Assembly (NCBI GenBank): GCA_020718965.1
Contig: DYRE01000134.1
Span: 1-6,383 of the forward strand
Reading direction: 5' to 3'
Length of the DNA: 6,383 nt
DNA from: Desulfomonile tiedjei
GTDB taxonomy: Bacteria > Desulfobacterota > Desulfomonilia > Desulfomonilales > Desulfomonilaceae
Shown here piece by piece: positions 1 through 5,847 of the stretch (the first letter of the stretch is position 1; each line of letters begins with the position of its first letter). The position numbers and the translations under genes are program-made. A model generated the notes under the pieces. The model saw nothing but the letters and a program-made list of their open reading frames with translations. It searched no databases and had not been told where the DNA came from.

Positions 1-1167
1 GTGACGGTTACGCCGGTGAATGACGCGCCAGAGGCTTTATCTGGAATCAATCAGAGCCTTAAGGGTTTCGAGGATAGTGGGGCAATACCTATCGAGCCAA
101 TTGTGTTTGGAGATGTAGAAGGAGATGTCCTTACCGTCACACTCAGAGTTCAGGATCCTTCCTCTGGTGTCATCAGTGGGCTGGGGTCCGATTCTTCCGA
201 GATCGTGCTATCTGGCACGCCTTCACAGATCAATGATTTGCTTAAAGGTATATCATTCAACCCTGCTCCTAATTACTATGGGTTGGCCCGAATATCCATA
301 TTTGCGGTTGATTCGGACGGATCCTCACTCAAAAATGGGACAGGCCTGATAGTTATCGAAATTTCTGATAGTCCGGAACCACAGTTGGACGTTTTAAGAA
401 CTGATGTTTTGACAACCACAACAGTGGAATCAGAGATTCAGGAATCCTCGATAACCAGCGCCGCTTCACAAGGATTTGTTCTTTCGCCGGTTGGGCTTGA
501 GTTTCAAGCTTCTGTTATTAGTTCCGCTTTTGACGCTGGGTCCAACCCACGCCCCATCGGAGGAGAGGCGTTTCATACATGGTCATCTGGAACTGATGAC
601 CCGTGGGCAACAGGTGTTGATTTCGAGGGATCCACTAAACGCGCCGTCGAAGAATGGTTCACTGGATTGGACAATTTCAGGTCTAATGTTGATAGGGGAG
701 CGGTACTGAGAGTTGGTCAAGCCGAAGTTGCAACGCTTGCGGACGTGACCAAATCGTCAGGATACCTTGCAGAGGATTCGACAGTGACCTACGCGTCTGT
801 GGTTGGGAATGAGAGCTCAACTGGAGAGCAGATAGCCTCCTTGAATCTCCAACCTGAACTGAAAAGGGCTATGGATCCCGAAGAAATGAGAGTCAGCAGT
901 TCTGTTATGATAGATCCTAACGATGTTTCGTTTGAGAAACTTGGATTGCTTGATGACAAGACCTATCCAAAGATGGCGCGCAATATCGAGGCAGATATTG
1001 ATCAAGGAAGTTTGGGAATCATCGATCCGGATGGTTTCTCCTTTATAGATTTGGAGACGGCTGATGCAAAAACGGCACTCGATGTGGACCGATCGGAAGA
1101 AAATGTGTCGGATGGAATCGCTAGGGCGATCGATCTGGATAAGGTAAATTTTGAAGACTTGGTCTAG
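1..1167 (+). CDS. C-terminal part of a large cadherin-like repeat protein (5' partial)
   Basis: This is the 3' end of a gene that starts upstream. The frame is open through base 1, and the GTG there reads as a valine inside a typical VTVTPVNDAP inter-repeat linker, so it is probably not the start. Residues 5-125 (visible numbering) form one cadherin-like/Ig-like tandem repeat: the VNDAP opening, then DVEGDVLTVTL, SGTPSQINDLLKGISFNPAPNYYG and a closing strand ending ISDSPEP. Such repeats build long extracellular stalks in bacterial adhesins and biofilm proteins, often exported by type I secretion. Residues 126-388 match no family I know. They are rich in Ser, Thr, Asp and Glu, have a Trp-containing stretch near 193-220, and end in three spaced copies of an I-D-x-x-x-[VF]-[SN]-F-x-x-L motif. 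The very end, FEDLV, has an acidic residue before hydrophobic ones, loosely like some type I secretion signals; I see no RTX nonapeptides. The repeat-family call is firm; export route and function are inference. Confidence 0.85.
   Translation: MTVTPVNDAPEALSGINQSLKGFEDSGAIPIEPIVFGDVEGDVLTVTLRVQDPSSGVISGLGSDSSEIVLSGTPSQINDLLKGISFNPAPNYYGLARISIFAVDSDGSSLKNGTGLIVIEISDSPEPQLDVLRTDVLTTTTVESEIQESSITSAASQGFVLSPVGLEFQASVISSAFDAGSNPRPIGGEAFHTWSSGTDDPWATGVDFEGSTKRAVEEWFTGLDNFRSNVDRGAVLRVGQAEVATLADVTKSSGYLAEDSTVTYASVVGNESSTGEQIASLNLQPELKRAMDPEEMRVSSSVMIDPNDVSFEKLGLLDDKTYPKMARNIEADIDQGSLGIIDPDGFSFIDLETADAKTALDVDRSEENVSDGIARAIDLDKVNFEDLV
910..1161 (+). repeat. Three copies of an 11-residue motif at 36-37-residue spacing in the adhesin tail
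   Basis: Within the unrecognised C-terminal tail, residues 304-314 (IDPNDVSFEKL), 341-351 (IDPDGFSFIDL) and 377-387 (IDLDKVNFEDL) share the pattern I-D-[PL]-[ND]-x-[VF]-[SN]-F-x-[KD]-L. Their DNA spans are 910-942, 1021-1053 and 1129-1161. Copy starts are 37 and 36 residues apart, and the last copy ends one residue before the C-terminus. Conservation is at protein level, so the DNA copies have diverged. The regular spacing suggests a short structural or binding repeat, possibly with Asp/Asn side chains coordinating a cation, but I know of no named family that fits. Confidence 0.5.
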
Positions 1168-1200
1168 GCTTTATGCCGGCTGACTCTTTAACAGCCCATG

Positions 1201-1231
1201 ACCGCCGTATATAACTATACGGCGGTTTTTT
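1201..1231 (+). terminator. Strong rho-independent terminator after the adhesin gene
   Basis: An 11-bp perfect stem (ACCGCCGTATA at 1201-1211 pairing with TATACGGCGGT at 1216-1226) closes a TAAC tetraloop. A run of six T (1226-1231), then G and two more T, follows directly. This is a textbook intrinsic terminator 33 bases after the adhesin stop codon. A weaker 5-bp hairpin (GGCTG 1178-1182 with CAGCC 1192-1196) lies just before it. The terminator separates the adhesin unit from the TRAP operon. Confidence 0.93.
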
Positions 1232-1246
1232 GTTCCAATGAAACCT

Positions 1247-1265
1247 CATAATAAGGCATAATAAG
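1247..1265 (+). repeat. Two direct CATAATAAG repeats in the TRAP operon leader
   Basis: CATAATAAG occurs at 1247-1255 and again at 1257-1265, a 10-bp period or about one helical turn, between the upstream terminator and the ribosome-binding site of the binding-protein gene. Each copy contains CATAAT, five of six matches to a sigma-70 -10 box, so the operon promoter may lie here. No convincing -35 hexamer sits at the right distance from either copy. The repeat could instead be a regulator half-site pair or chance in an AT-rich leader. The rest of 1168-1294 holds only the terminator and an AAAGGAG ribosome-binding site at 1281-1287. Confidence 0.35.
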
Positions 1266-1294
1266 TCGCTGAAGAAAAACAAAGGAGAACAAAA

Positions 1295-2320
1295 ATGGAG
1301 AGGAAGTTTAAAGTATTATGTTCGTTGATGCTTGTCACGTTTCTCGCTTTTTCTCTGCACTCGGGCGTAGCTGAAGTCAGCGCCAAAACAACAGAACTGA
1401 ATTATTCAATTTTCTTTCCTGCGACACATGGACACACTTTACTAGCTACCGAATGGGCAAAGGAAGTGGAGAAGAGAACAAACGGCGCCGTTAAAATAAA
1501 CATGTTTCCCGGCGCTACCTTAACTCCCGCGGATCAGACCTATGACGGAGTGGTAAAGGGCATAGCCGACATCGGTATGTCGGTGCTGAGCTATACAAAG
1601 GGTCGATTCCCCATGTCTGAGGTCATTGATTTGCCTCTAGGATATAAAAGTGGGGTCCAGGCTACCGGATTGGCAAACGCCTTTTACAAGCAATTTAATC
1701 CCAAAGAACTGTCTGATGTAAAAATCATGTATTTGCATGGCCATGGGCCTGGTATTTTTCACACCAAGAAACCAGTAAAGGTCATGGAAGATCTCAAGGG
1801 TATGAAGATTCGATGTTCCGGCACAAGCGCCAAAGTTGTAAGCGCTCTAGGAGCGACTCCGGTTGCGATGCCCCAAAATGAAGCCTACGAATCCTTACAG
1901 AAAGGAGTAGTGGACGGACTTGTATCCCCCATTGAAACTCTTAAAGGCTGGAAGTTTGCAGAGGTAATCAAATCTACAACACAAAATTTTGATTCCGCTT
2001 ATACTCTTGGTTTTTTCGTCGCGATGAACAAAAAGAAGTGGGATGCGTTGCCCAAGGATGTGCAGCAAACAATTGAAAAGATAAATGAGGAATGGATCCC
2101 CAAAACCGGTAAAGCGTGGGATGAATTTGACAAGGTCGGAACAGAGTTCACCCTGGCGCAGGGTAATCAGATAATCCCCCTTTCAAAGGAAGAAAATGAA
2201 CGTTGGGCCAAAACCGTTAAGCCGGTTTTAGACGAATATGTGGCCAACATGAAACAAAAGGGCCTGCCTGGTGGAGAGGCTCTTCAGTTTAGCCTTGAAT
2301 GGTTAGGCAAAAATCCTTGA
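1295..2320 (+). CDS. dctP: TRAP transporter periplasmic solute-binding protein, DctP family
   Basis: This 341-residue protein captures the substrate in the periplasm and delivers it to the TRAP membrane subunits encoded just downstream. Start ATG 1295 is set by AAAGGAG (1281-1287) seven bases upstream and by a clear Sec signal peptide: basic MERKFK, a hydrophobic core to about residue 24, and likely cleavage after VSA at residue 30. The mature protein begins with the family's first strand and substrate loop (NYSIFFPATHGHTLLATEWAKEVEKRTNG, about 36-64). The diagnostic DctP signature is at 166-210: DLKGMKIRCSG, with Arg173 in the position that normally pairs with the ligand carboxylate, then ALGATPVAMPQNEAYESLQKGVVDG. 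Length is normal for the family (about 320-345). Ligand identity cannot be read from the sequence; the neighbouring CoA ligase suggests an aromatic or other organic acid (inference). The symbol is the generic family name and does not imply C4-dicarboxylate specificity. Confidence 0.95.
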   Translation: MERKFKVLCSLMLVTFLAFSLHSGVAEVSAKTTELNYSIFFPATHGHTLLATEWAKEVEKRTNGAVKINMFPGATLTPADQTYDGVVKGIADIGMSVLSYTKGRFPMSEVIDLPLGYKSGVQATGLANAFYKQFNPKELSDVKIMYLHGHGPGIFHTKKPVKVMEDLKGMKIRCSGTSAKVVSALGATPVAMPQNEAYESLQKGVVDGLVSPIETLKGWKFAEVIKSTTQNFDSAYTLGFFVAMNKKKWDALPKDVQQTIEKINEEWIPKTGKAWDEFDKVGTEFTLAQGNQIIPLSKEENERWAKTVKPVLDEYVANMKQKGLPGGEALQFSLEWLGKNP

Positions 2321-2375
2321 GATATAGAAACATGATGACGGTCTAAATTTGTTAGATGGGATTGTAGCTTGTACT

Positions 2376-2379
2376 GGAG
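2376..2379 (+). promoter_or_regulatory. Ribosome-binding site that fixes the dctQ start
   Basis: GGAG at 2376-2379 lies seven bases before GTG 2387, the spacing expected of a Shine-Dalgarno site. It lies inside the longer frame that would open at TTG 2369, which argues against that upstream start. GTG 2381 would be too close, only one base from the GGAG. Confidence 0.6.
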
Positions 2380-2386
2380 TGTGGCT

Positions 2387-2866
2387 GTGAACAAAATCTC
2401 AGTATTAAGTCGCGCTTTGTCCCGGTCGATGTTTGCAATTGCAGGGGTGGCTCTAGTGGCCAGCATGGCTCTAACTGTGAGTGATGTAATCTTGAGGGCA
2501 TTTCAGCGTCCAATTGTGGGCGCATATGAACTCGTTGGTTTGCTTGGGGCCATAGTGGTGGGATTCGCAATTCCGGAGACTTCTCGATCCAACGGACACG
2601 TAATAATGGATTTCTTGCCTAGTGTGCTTTCTGGAGGCTGGAGGCGTTTACTGAGGATCATCACACGTATGATAGGTATTCTGTTATTTCTGATGATTTC
2701 GGTCAATCTCTGGTCAATGGGAACCGATTTTAGAATCAACGGAGAAGTCACCCCTACCTTGCAACTTCCTATGTATCCAGTGGCATGGGGCCTGTCTGTT
2801 TGTTGCTTGATTGAGTGTTTCACACTGTTCAATGACATCCTGGAGACGAGGGAACCTGAGCTATGA
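2387..2866 (+). CDS. dctQ: TRAP transporter small membrane subunit, DctQ family
   Basis: This 159-residue inner-membrane protein is the small subunit that pairs with DctM and helps dock the binding protein. I start it at GTG 2387 because GGAG sits seven bases upstream; the frame stays open to a TTG at 2369, which would add six residues (MYWSVA). Four membrane segments are visible at roughly 15-37, 46-63, 91-110 and 128-148, the normal DctQ topology. Family landmarks are Arg37 in VILRAF after helix 1, Glu48 in the AYELVG helix, the NGHVIMDF segment with His71 after helix 2, and the LQLPMYPVAWGL entry to helix 4. Its stop overlaps the dctM start by four bases (ATGA at 2863-2866), indicating translational coupling and stoichiometric synthesis of the two subunits. 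The gap from dctP is 66 bases with no terminator. Confidence 0.9.
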   Translation: MNKISVLSRALSRSMFAIAGVALVASMALTVSDVILRAFQRPIVGAYELVGLLGAIVVGFAIPETSRSNGHVIMDFLPSVLSGGWRRLLRIITRMIGILLFLMISVNLWSMGTDFRINGEVTPTLQLPMYPVAWGLSVCCLIECFTLFNDILETREPEL

Positions 2867-4164
2867 GTGTCGCAACAATCAGTTTACTGGTAATCCTACT
2901 GTTGTTTGGACTTTTCTTTGTCGGATTGGAAATCGGATTTGCAATGGCCTTGGCTGGTTTCATAGGATTTGCAGCCATAATCAATGTCGACGCCGCTTTC
3001 AGTCTGGTCGCAAAGGATATTTTCAGCGTTTTTTCGTCTTATGGTTTCACGGTAATACCCATGTTTGTACTGATGGGACAGGTCGGGGCGAGCGGGGGAG
3101 TAGCCAGGAGTCTTTATGATTCCGCCTACAAATTTCTGGGTCACATCCCTGGAGGACTGGCTCTTGGCACAGTCGTGGCCGCCACAATGTTTAAAGCGAT
3201 ATGTGGCTCTTCTCCTGCTACTGCGGCGACGTTCGCCACGATTGCTGTTCCTGAAATGGATAGGTACGGATATGATAGAAGATTGTCGTGTGGCACTGTA
3301 GCAACCGTCGGCACGTTGGGAATATTGATTCCACCAAGCGTTGTGCTCATAGTTTATGGAATTCTAACGGAAACCTCCATAGGCAAGCTATTTCTAGCCG
3401 GGATTATCCCCGGTCTTATTATAGCTTTTTCATTTGCGGCCACCGTCATTGGATGGAACATCATCAACCCGTCATTGGGGCCCAGAGGAGAGAAATCCAC
3501 GTGGGCTCAAAGGTTTGCTTCCCTTCCTCCTGTCTTGTTGGTGGGGTTAATCTTCATCATTGTTGTGGGAGGTCTCATGTACGGGTTTTTCACGCCTACC
3601 GAGGCTGGGAGTGTGGGAACGGTGGCGGTCCTTGCGCTCACAATTGCGAAAAAAGATATGAATCTGAAGAAATTCATCAAAGCCATAAAGGAAACATTGC
3701 GAATAGCCTGTATGGTTTTAATGTTAATTGCAGGAGCCACGATTCTAGGTCATTTTTTCGCCGTCACGAGAACTCCATATTTAGTAGCGCAGTGGATGGA
3801 AGGGCTGCAGCTTGATCGCAATATCATCATGTTGATTATTGTCGCCGTGTACCTAATCGGCGGATCATTCATTGAAGATCTTGCTTTCCTTATTCTCGCC
3901 ACACCGATATTCCTGCCGGTAGTCATCAAGATGGGATATGACCCAATATGGTTCGGTGTAATAGTATGCGTTATAACCATGATCGGAATTATCTTACCAC
4001 CTGTCGCAATCAACGCGTTTGTAGTCTCCGGTGTCACAAAGGAACCTATAGGCACTATTTACAAAGGTGTGTACCCATATCTCATCGGTATGGTCATATG
4101 CCTCCTTATATTATTGCTGTTCCCGGAGATTTCACTTTGGGCGCCAAACACATTCATGAAATAA
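2863..4164 (+). CDS. dctM: TRAP transporter large permease subunit, DctM family
   Basis: This 433-residue, full-length inner-membrane protein forms the transport channel, generally driven by a sodium gradient in characterised TRAP systems. It is hydrophobic throughout, with about 11-12 membrane segments. Family motifs occur in order: SGGVARSLYDSAYKFLGHIPGGLA (77-100); the FKAICGSSPATAATFATIAVPEM loop (110-132), corresponding to the first cation/substrate-site hairpin; GILIPPS (153-159); FFTPTEAGS (242-250); FIEDLAFLILATPIFLPVV (336-354); and IILPPVAINAFVVSG (376-390), the second hairpin. Both pseudo-symmetric halves are therefore present. In the first hairpin many relatives have SGSS where this protein has CGSS (Cys114). 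The start is fixed by the four-base overlap with dctQ; GAGG at 2848-2851 may assist initiation. A 51-base gap without a terminator leads to the ligase gene, so transport and activation are probably one operon. Confidence 0.96.
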   Translation: MSVATISLLVILLLFGLFFVGLEIGFAMALAGFIGFAAIINVDAAFSLVAKDIFSVFSSYGFTVIPMFVLMGQVGASGGVARSLYDSAYKFLGHIPGGLALGTVVAATMFKAICGSSPATAATFATIAVPEMDRYGYDRRLSCGTVATVGTLGILIPPSVVLIVYGILTETSIGKLFLAGIIPGLIIAFSFAATVIGWNIINPSLGPRGEKSTWAQRFASLPPVLLVGLIFIIVVGGLMYGFFTPTEAGSVGTVAVLALTIAKKDMNLKKFIKAIKETLRIACMVLMLIAGATILGHFFAVTRTPYLVAQWMEGLQLDRNIIMLIIVAVYLIGGSFIEDLAFLILATPIFLPVVIKMGYDPIWFGVIVCVITMIGIILPPVAINAFVVSGVTKEPIGTIYKGVYPYLIGMVICLLILLLFPEISLWAPNTFMK

Positions 4165-4215
4165 GCCAGACCTGAGTTCATTCGAGATAGCTTGTGTCAA
4201 TAGGACTGTGGCGAA

Positions 4216-5559
4216 ATGATATTTGTCAATAAATCCATACCATACTGGAATCCCTACCTCGAGACGCTTTCTCGGGAGGACCTTGAAGAACTCCAACTGA
4301 GAAAGTTTCAGAGGATTCTTGACTGGACCTACAAGCAATCTAAATTCCACAGGACGCTGTACCAAAATGCCGGTTTAGTTCCTCACGACATCAAATCTCT
4401 GGATGATGTCAGGCTTGTCCCTAAAGTTGAAAAATCTATGATGCGGGATGTTCAGCGTAAGGAACCTTTCCCTTATGGGGACGCCCTGTGCGTGCCTCTC
4501 GATGAGGTGACGGAATTTAGGCAGACGAGCGGGACTACCGGTCAACCAGTCTATCAAGCCGACACTTGGCAGGACTGGGAATGGTGGGCTGAATGTTGGG
4601 CCACTCTGCTGTGGGCTCAAGGCTACAGGCCAGATGACAGAGTTTTCCTGCCATTTGGATACAATGTTTTCGTAGCCTTCTGGGCAGCGCATTATGCCAG
4701 CGAGAAAATTGGCTGTGAGACTGTCCCGGGAGGTATACTGGACACTCAGGCTAGAATACTCAAGATGCAGGAGGTCGGAGCCACAGCCATGATGGCCACA
4801 CCGACCTATGTTCTGGGAATGGCTGACACAGCGGTCAACAAACTAGGAATTGATCCGGCTCAACTCCACATAAATAAAATAACGTGCGCAGGGGAACCCG
4901 GGGCGTTAATTTTATCAACCAAGAAACGGATAGAAGAATTATGGAAGGCCAAAGTCTTTGATCACAGCGGAGCAACGGAAATTGGAGCCTGGGGTTTTGA
5001 ATGCGCCAGTCAATCAGGTGGTCTCCATGTGAATGAAGCCATGTTTCTTGCTGAAATCGAAGACTTGGACACAGGTCAAATAATAACCGAACCTGGTAAA
5101 CCGGGCAAACTTGTCATTACAGCTCTGGATCGTATAGCTCAGCCTTGTGTCCGTTTTGATTCAAAGGACATAGTGGAACTTGACAGTTGTCAATGTAATT
5201 GCGGTCGTACTTACAAATTGTTCAAGGGAGGGGTAATTGGCCGGGCCGACGATATAACCAAAGTCAAAGGGGTTTTGCTTGCGCCTTCAGCGATTGAGGG
5301 TGTGGTCAGATCCATGCCGGAACTCGGGAATGAATACGAAGTGACAGTAGATAAGCGGAAGGATATTGATCATATATCATTAAAGGTGGAAGTTGGCGTA
5401 AGTTCCGAAGGTGAGTTAAGGCGGATTGAGGGTAAACTCAAAACAGAGCTGCGTTTGAAAACCAACCTTGGATACGACATCCAGTTTTTTCAACTTGGGA
5501 CATTACCGAGATATGAAGTCAAGGCTAAGCGATTCAAAGATCTTCGTAAGAAGGGCTGA
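4216..5559 (+). CDS. Phenylacetate-CoA-ligase-family (AMP-forming) acyl-CoA ligase
   Basis: This 447-residue cytoplasmic enzyme of the adenylate-forming superfamily would convert a carboxylic acid, ATP and CoA to acyl-CoA, AMP and pyrophosphate. The size and layout match the compact PaaK-like family. The N-terminal WNPYLETLSREDLEELQLRKFQRILDWTYKQSKFHR is typical. The ATP phosphate loop is RQTSGTTGQPV (102-112). A Trp-rich helix WQDWEWWAECWATLLW follows (118-133). HSGATEIGAWGFEC (250-263) holds the conserved Thr-Glu of the adenylate motif. Next come the RFDSKDIVEL strand (313-322), a CQCNCGR cluster (325-331), the GRADDITKVKG hinge (342-352) and the C-terminal PRYEVKAKRF (431-440), whose Lys436 aligns with the catalytic lysine. 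The HSGATEIGAWGFEC segment resembles a PaaK-like subgroup rather than classical PaaK, so no symbol is given. The ribosome-binding site before ATG 4216 is weak (AGGA 4202-4205). Position after a TRAP system suggests it activates the imported acid; an aromatic substrate is likely but unproven. Confidence 0.9.
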   Translation: MIFVNKSIPYWNPYLETLSREDLEELQLRKFQRILDWTYKQSKFHRTLYQNAGLVPHDIKSLDDVRLVPKVEKSMMRDVQRKEPFPYGDALCVPLDEVTEFRQTSGTTGQPVYQADTWQDWEWWAECWATLLWAQGYRPDDRVFLPFGYNVFVAFWAAHYASEKIGCETVPGGILDTQARILKMQEVGATAMMATPTYVLGMADTAVNKLGIDPAQLHINKITCAGEPGALILSTKKRIEELWKAKVFDHSGATEIGAWGFECASQSGGLHVNEAMFLAEIEDLDTGQIITEPGKPGKLVITALDRIAQPCVRFDSKDIVELDSCQCNCGRTYKLFKGGVIGRADDITKVKGVLLAPSAIEGVVRSMPELGNEYEVTVDKRKDIDHISLKVEVGVSSEGELRRIEGKLKTELRLKTNLGYDIQFFQLGTLPRYEVKAKRFKDLRKKG

Positions 5560-5565
5560 TAACTG

Positions 5566-5766
5566 ATGAACCAGAAAGACAGATTAAACAACTTGTGGAC
5601 GACAGTGGAGAATATTGAAAACATGACGCTACAGTTATACAAGGACTCAGATGAATTCCCGGCAATTAATAGAAACTGTAAGAGGATTCTGGCATCCGCG
5701 AAAATGCTAAAACTAAATTTGGAACAGGGCTCAGGAAGATGTTTTGAAGACCGCTTGATCCCATGA
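5566..5766 (+). CDS. Small hypothetical protein, 66 residues
   Basis: I do not recognise this family. The frame starts at ATG 5566, six bases after the ligase stop codon, with AAGGG (5551-5555) ten bases upstream, so it could be translated by ribosomes finishing the ligase. The product has no signal peptide or membrane segment. It reads as two likely helices: residues 1-27 (acidic and polar, LWTTVENIENMTLQLYKD) and 31-55 (basic and leucine-rich, FPAINRNCKRILASAKMLKLNLEQ), joined by a short acidic turn, with a tail GSGRCFEDRLIP. The two cysteines are at 38 and 59. Charge separation between the helices would suit a small helical hairpin or a partner-binding protein (inference). Its stop codon lies inside the left arm of an inverted repeat whose right arm covers the pbpC start. 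It could also be a non-coding spacer frame; tight packing after the ligase and a plausible helical composition favour a real gene. Confidence 0.5.
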   Translation: MNQKDRLNNLWTTVENIENMTLQLYKDSDEFPAINRNCKRILASAKMLKLNLEQGSGRCFEDRLIP

Positions 5767-5847
5767 CATTCCTGCCAACTCCTTTTGTGGACCGGAGTGT
5801 TGTATGCAAAATGTTTGTCCAAGGAACTTTAAACCAGGAATGTCATG
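5762..5847 (+). promoter_or_regulatory. 13-bp perfect inverted repeat covering a stop codon and the pbpC start
   Basis: CATGACATTCCTG at 5762-5774 is exactly the reverse complement of CAGGAATGTCATG at 5835-5847, with 60 bases between. The left arm contains the TGA of the small gene (5764-5766). The right arm contains AGGA (5836-5839), the likely Shine-Dalgarno of pbpC, and its ATG (5845-5847). If the arms pair in RNA, pbpC initiation would be masked. A smaller hairpin is possible inside the loop (ACTCC 5778-5782 with GGAGT 5794-5798). There is no T run, so it is not an intrinsic terminator. Alternatives are a pair of DNA-binding sites or chance. Confidence 0.5.

Noticed and set aside
1..3. 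GTG at base 1 as the true start of the adhesin gene
   Set aside because: It encodes the first valine of a standard VTVTPVNDAP linker between cadherin-like repeats, there is no signal peptide after it, and the frame is open to the window edge.
2369..2386. TTG 2369 as the dctQ start
   Set aside because: It would place the good GGAG (2376-2379) inside the coding region; GTG 2387 has ideal spacing and the DctQ-like sequence begins after it.
2503..2838. 111-residue minus-strand frame across dctQ
   Set aside because: It is antisense to a clear DctQ gene, has no ribosome-binding context of note and resembles no family I know.
3288..3815. 175-residue open frame on the + strand inside dctM
   Set aside because: It is an out-of-frame shadow of the conserved DctM sequence, with a His- and Cys-rich composition and no recognisable domain.
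3750..4055. 101-residue minus-strand frame across dctM
   Set aside because: Antisense shadow of hydrophobic DctM helices; composition follows from the complementary codons.
4195..4231. TGTCAATA direct repeat on both sides of the ligase start codon
   Set aside because: Eight bases, 29 bp apart, with one copy inside coding sequence; expected by chance at this length and without other support.
5785..5812. Possible sigma-70 promoter for pbpC (TTGTGG, 16 bp, CAAAAT)
   Set aside because: Only three of six and four of six consensus matches, no extended -10; too weak to annotate.
5490..5822. 110-residue minus-strand frame across the small gene and pbpC leader
   Set aside because: It runs antisense through the end of the ligase and the small gene with unlikely composition; no conserved feature supports it.
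5762..5847. The 13-bp inverted repeat as a rho-independent terminator or insertion-sequence ends
   Set aside because: The 60-base loop and absence of a T run rule out an intrinsic terminator; there is no transposase frame or flanking target duplication between or around the arms.
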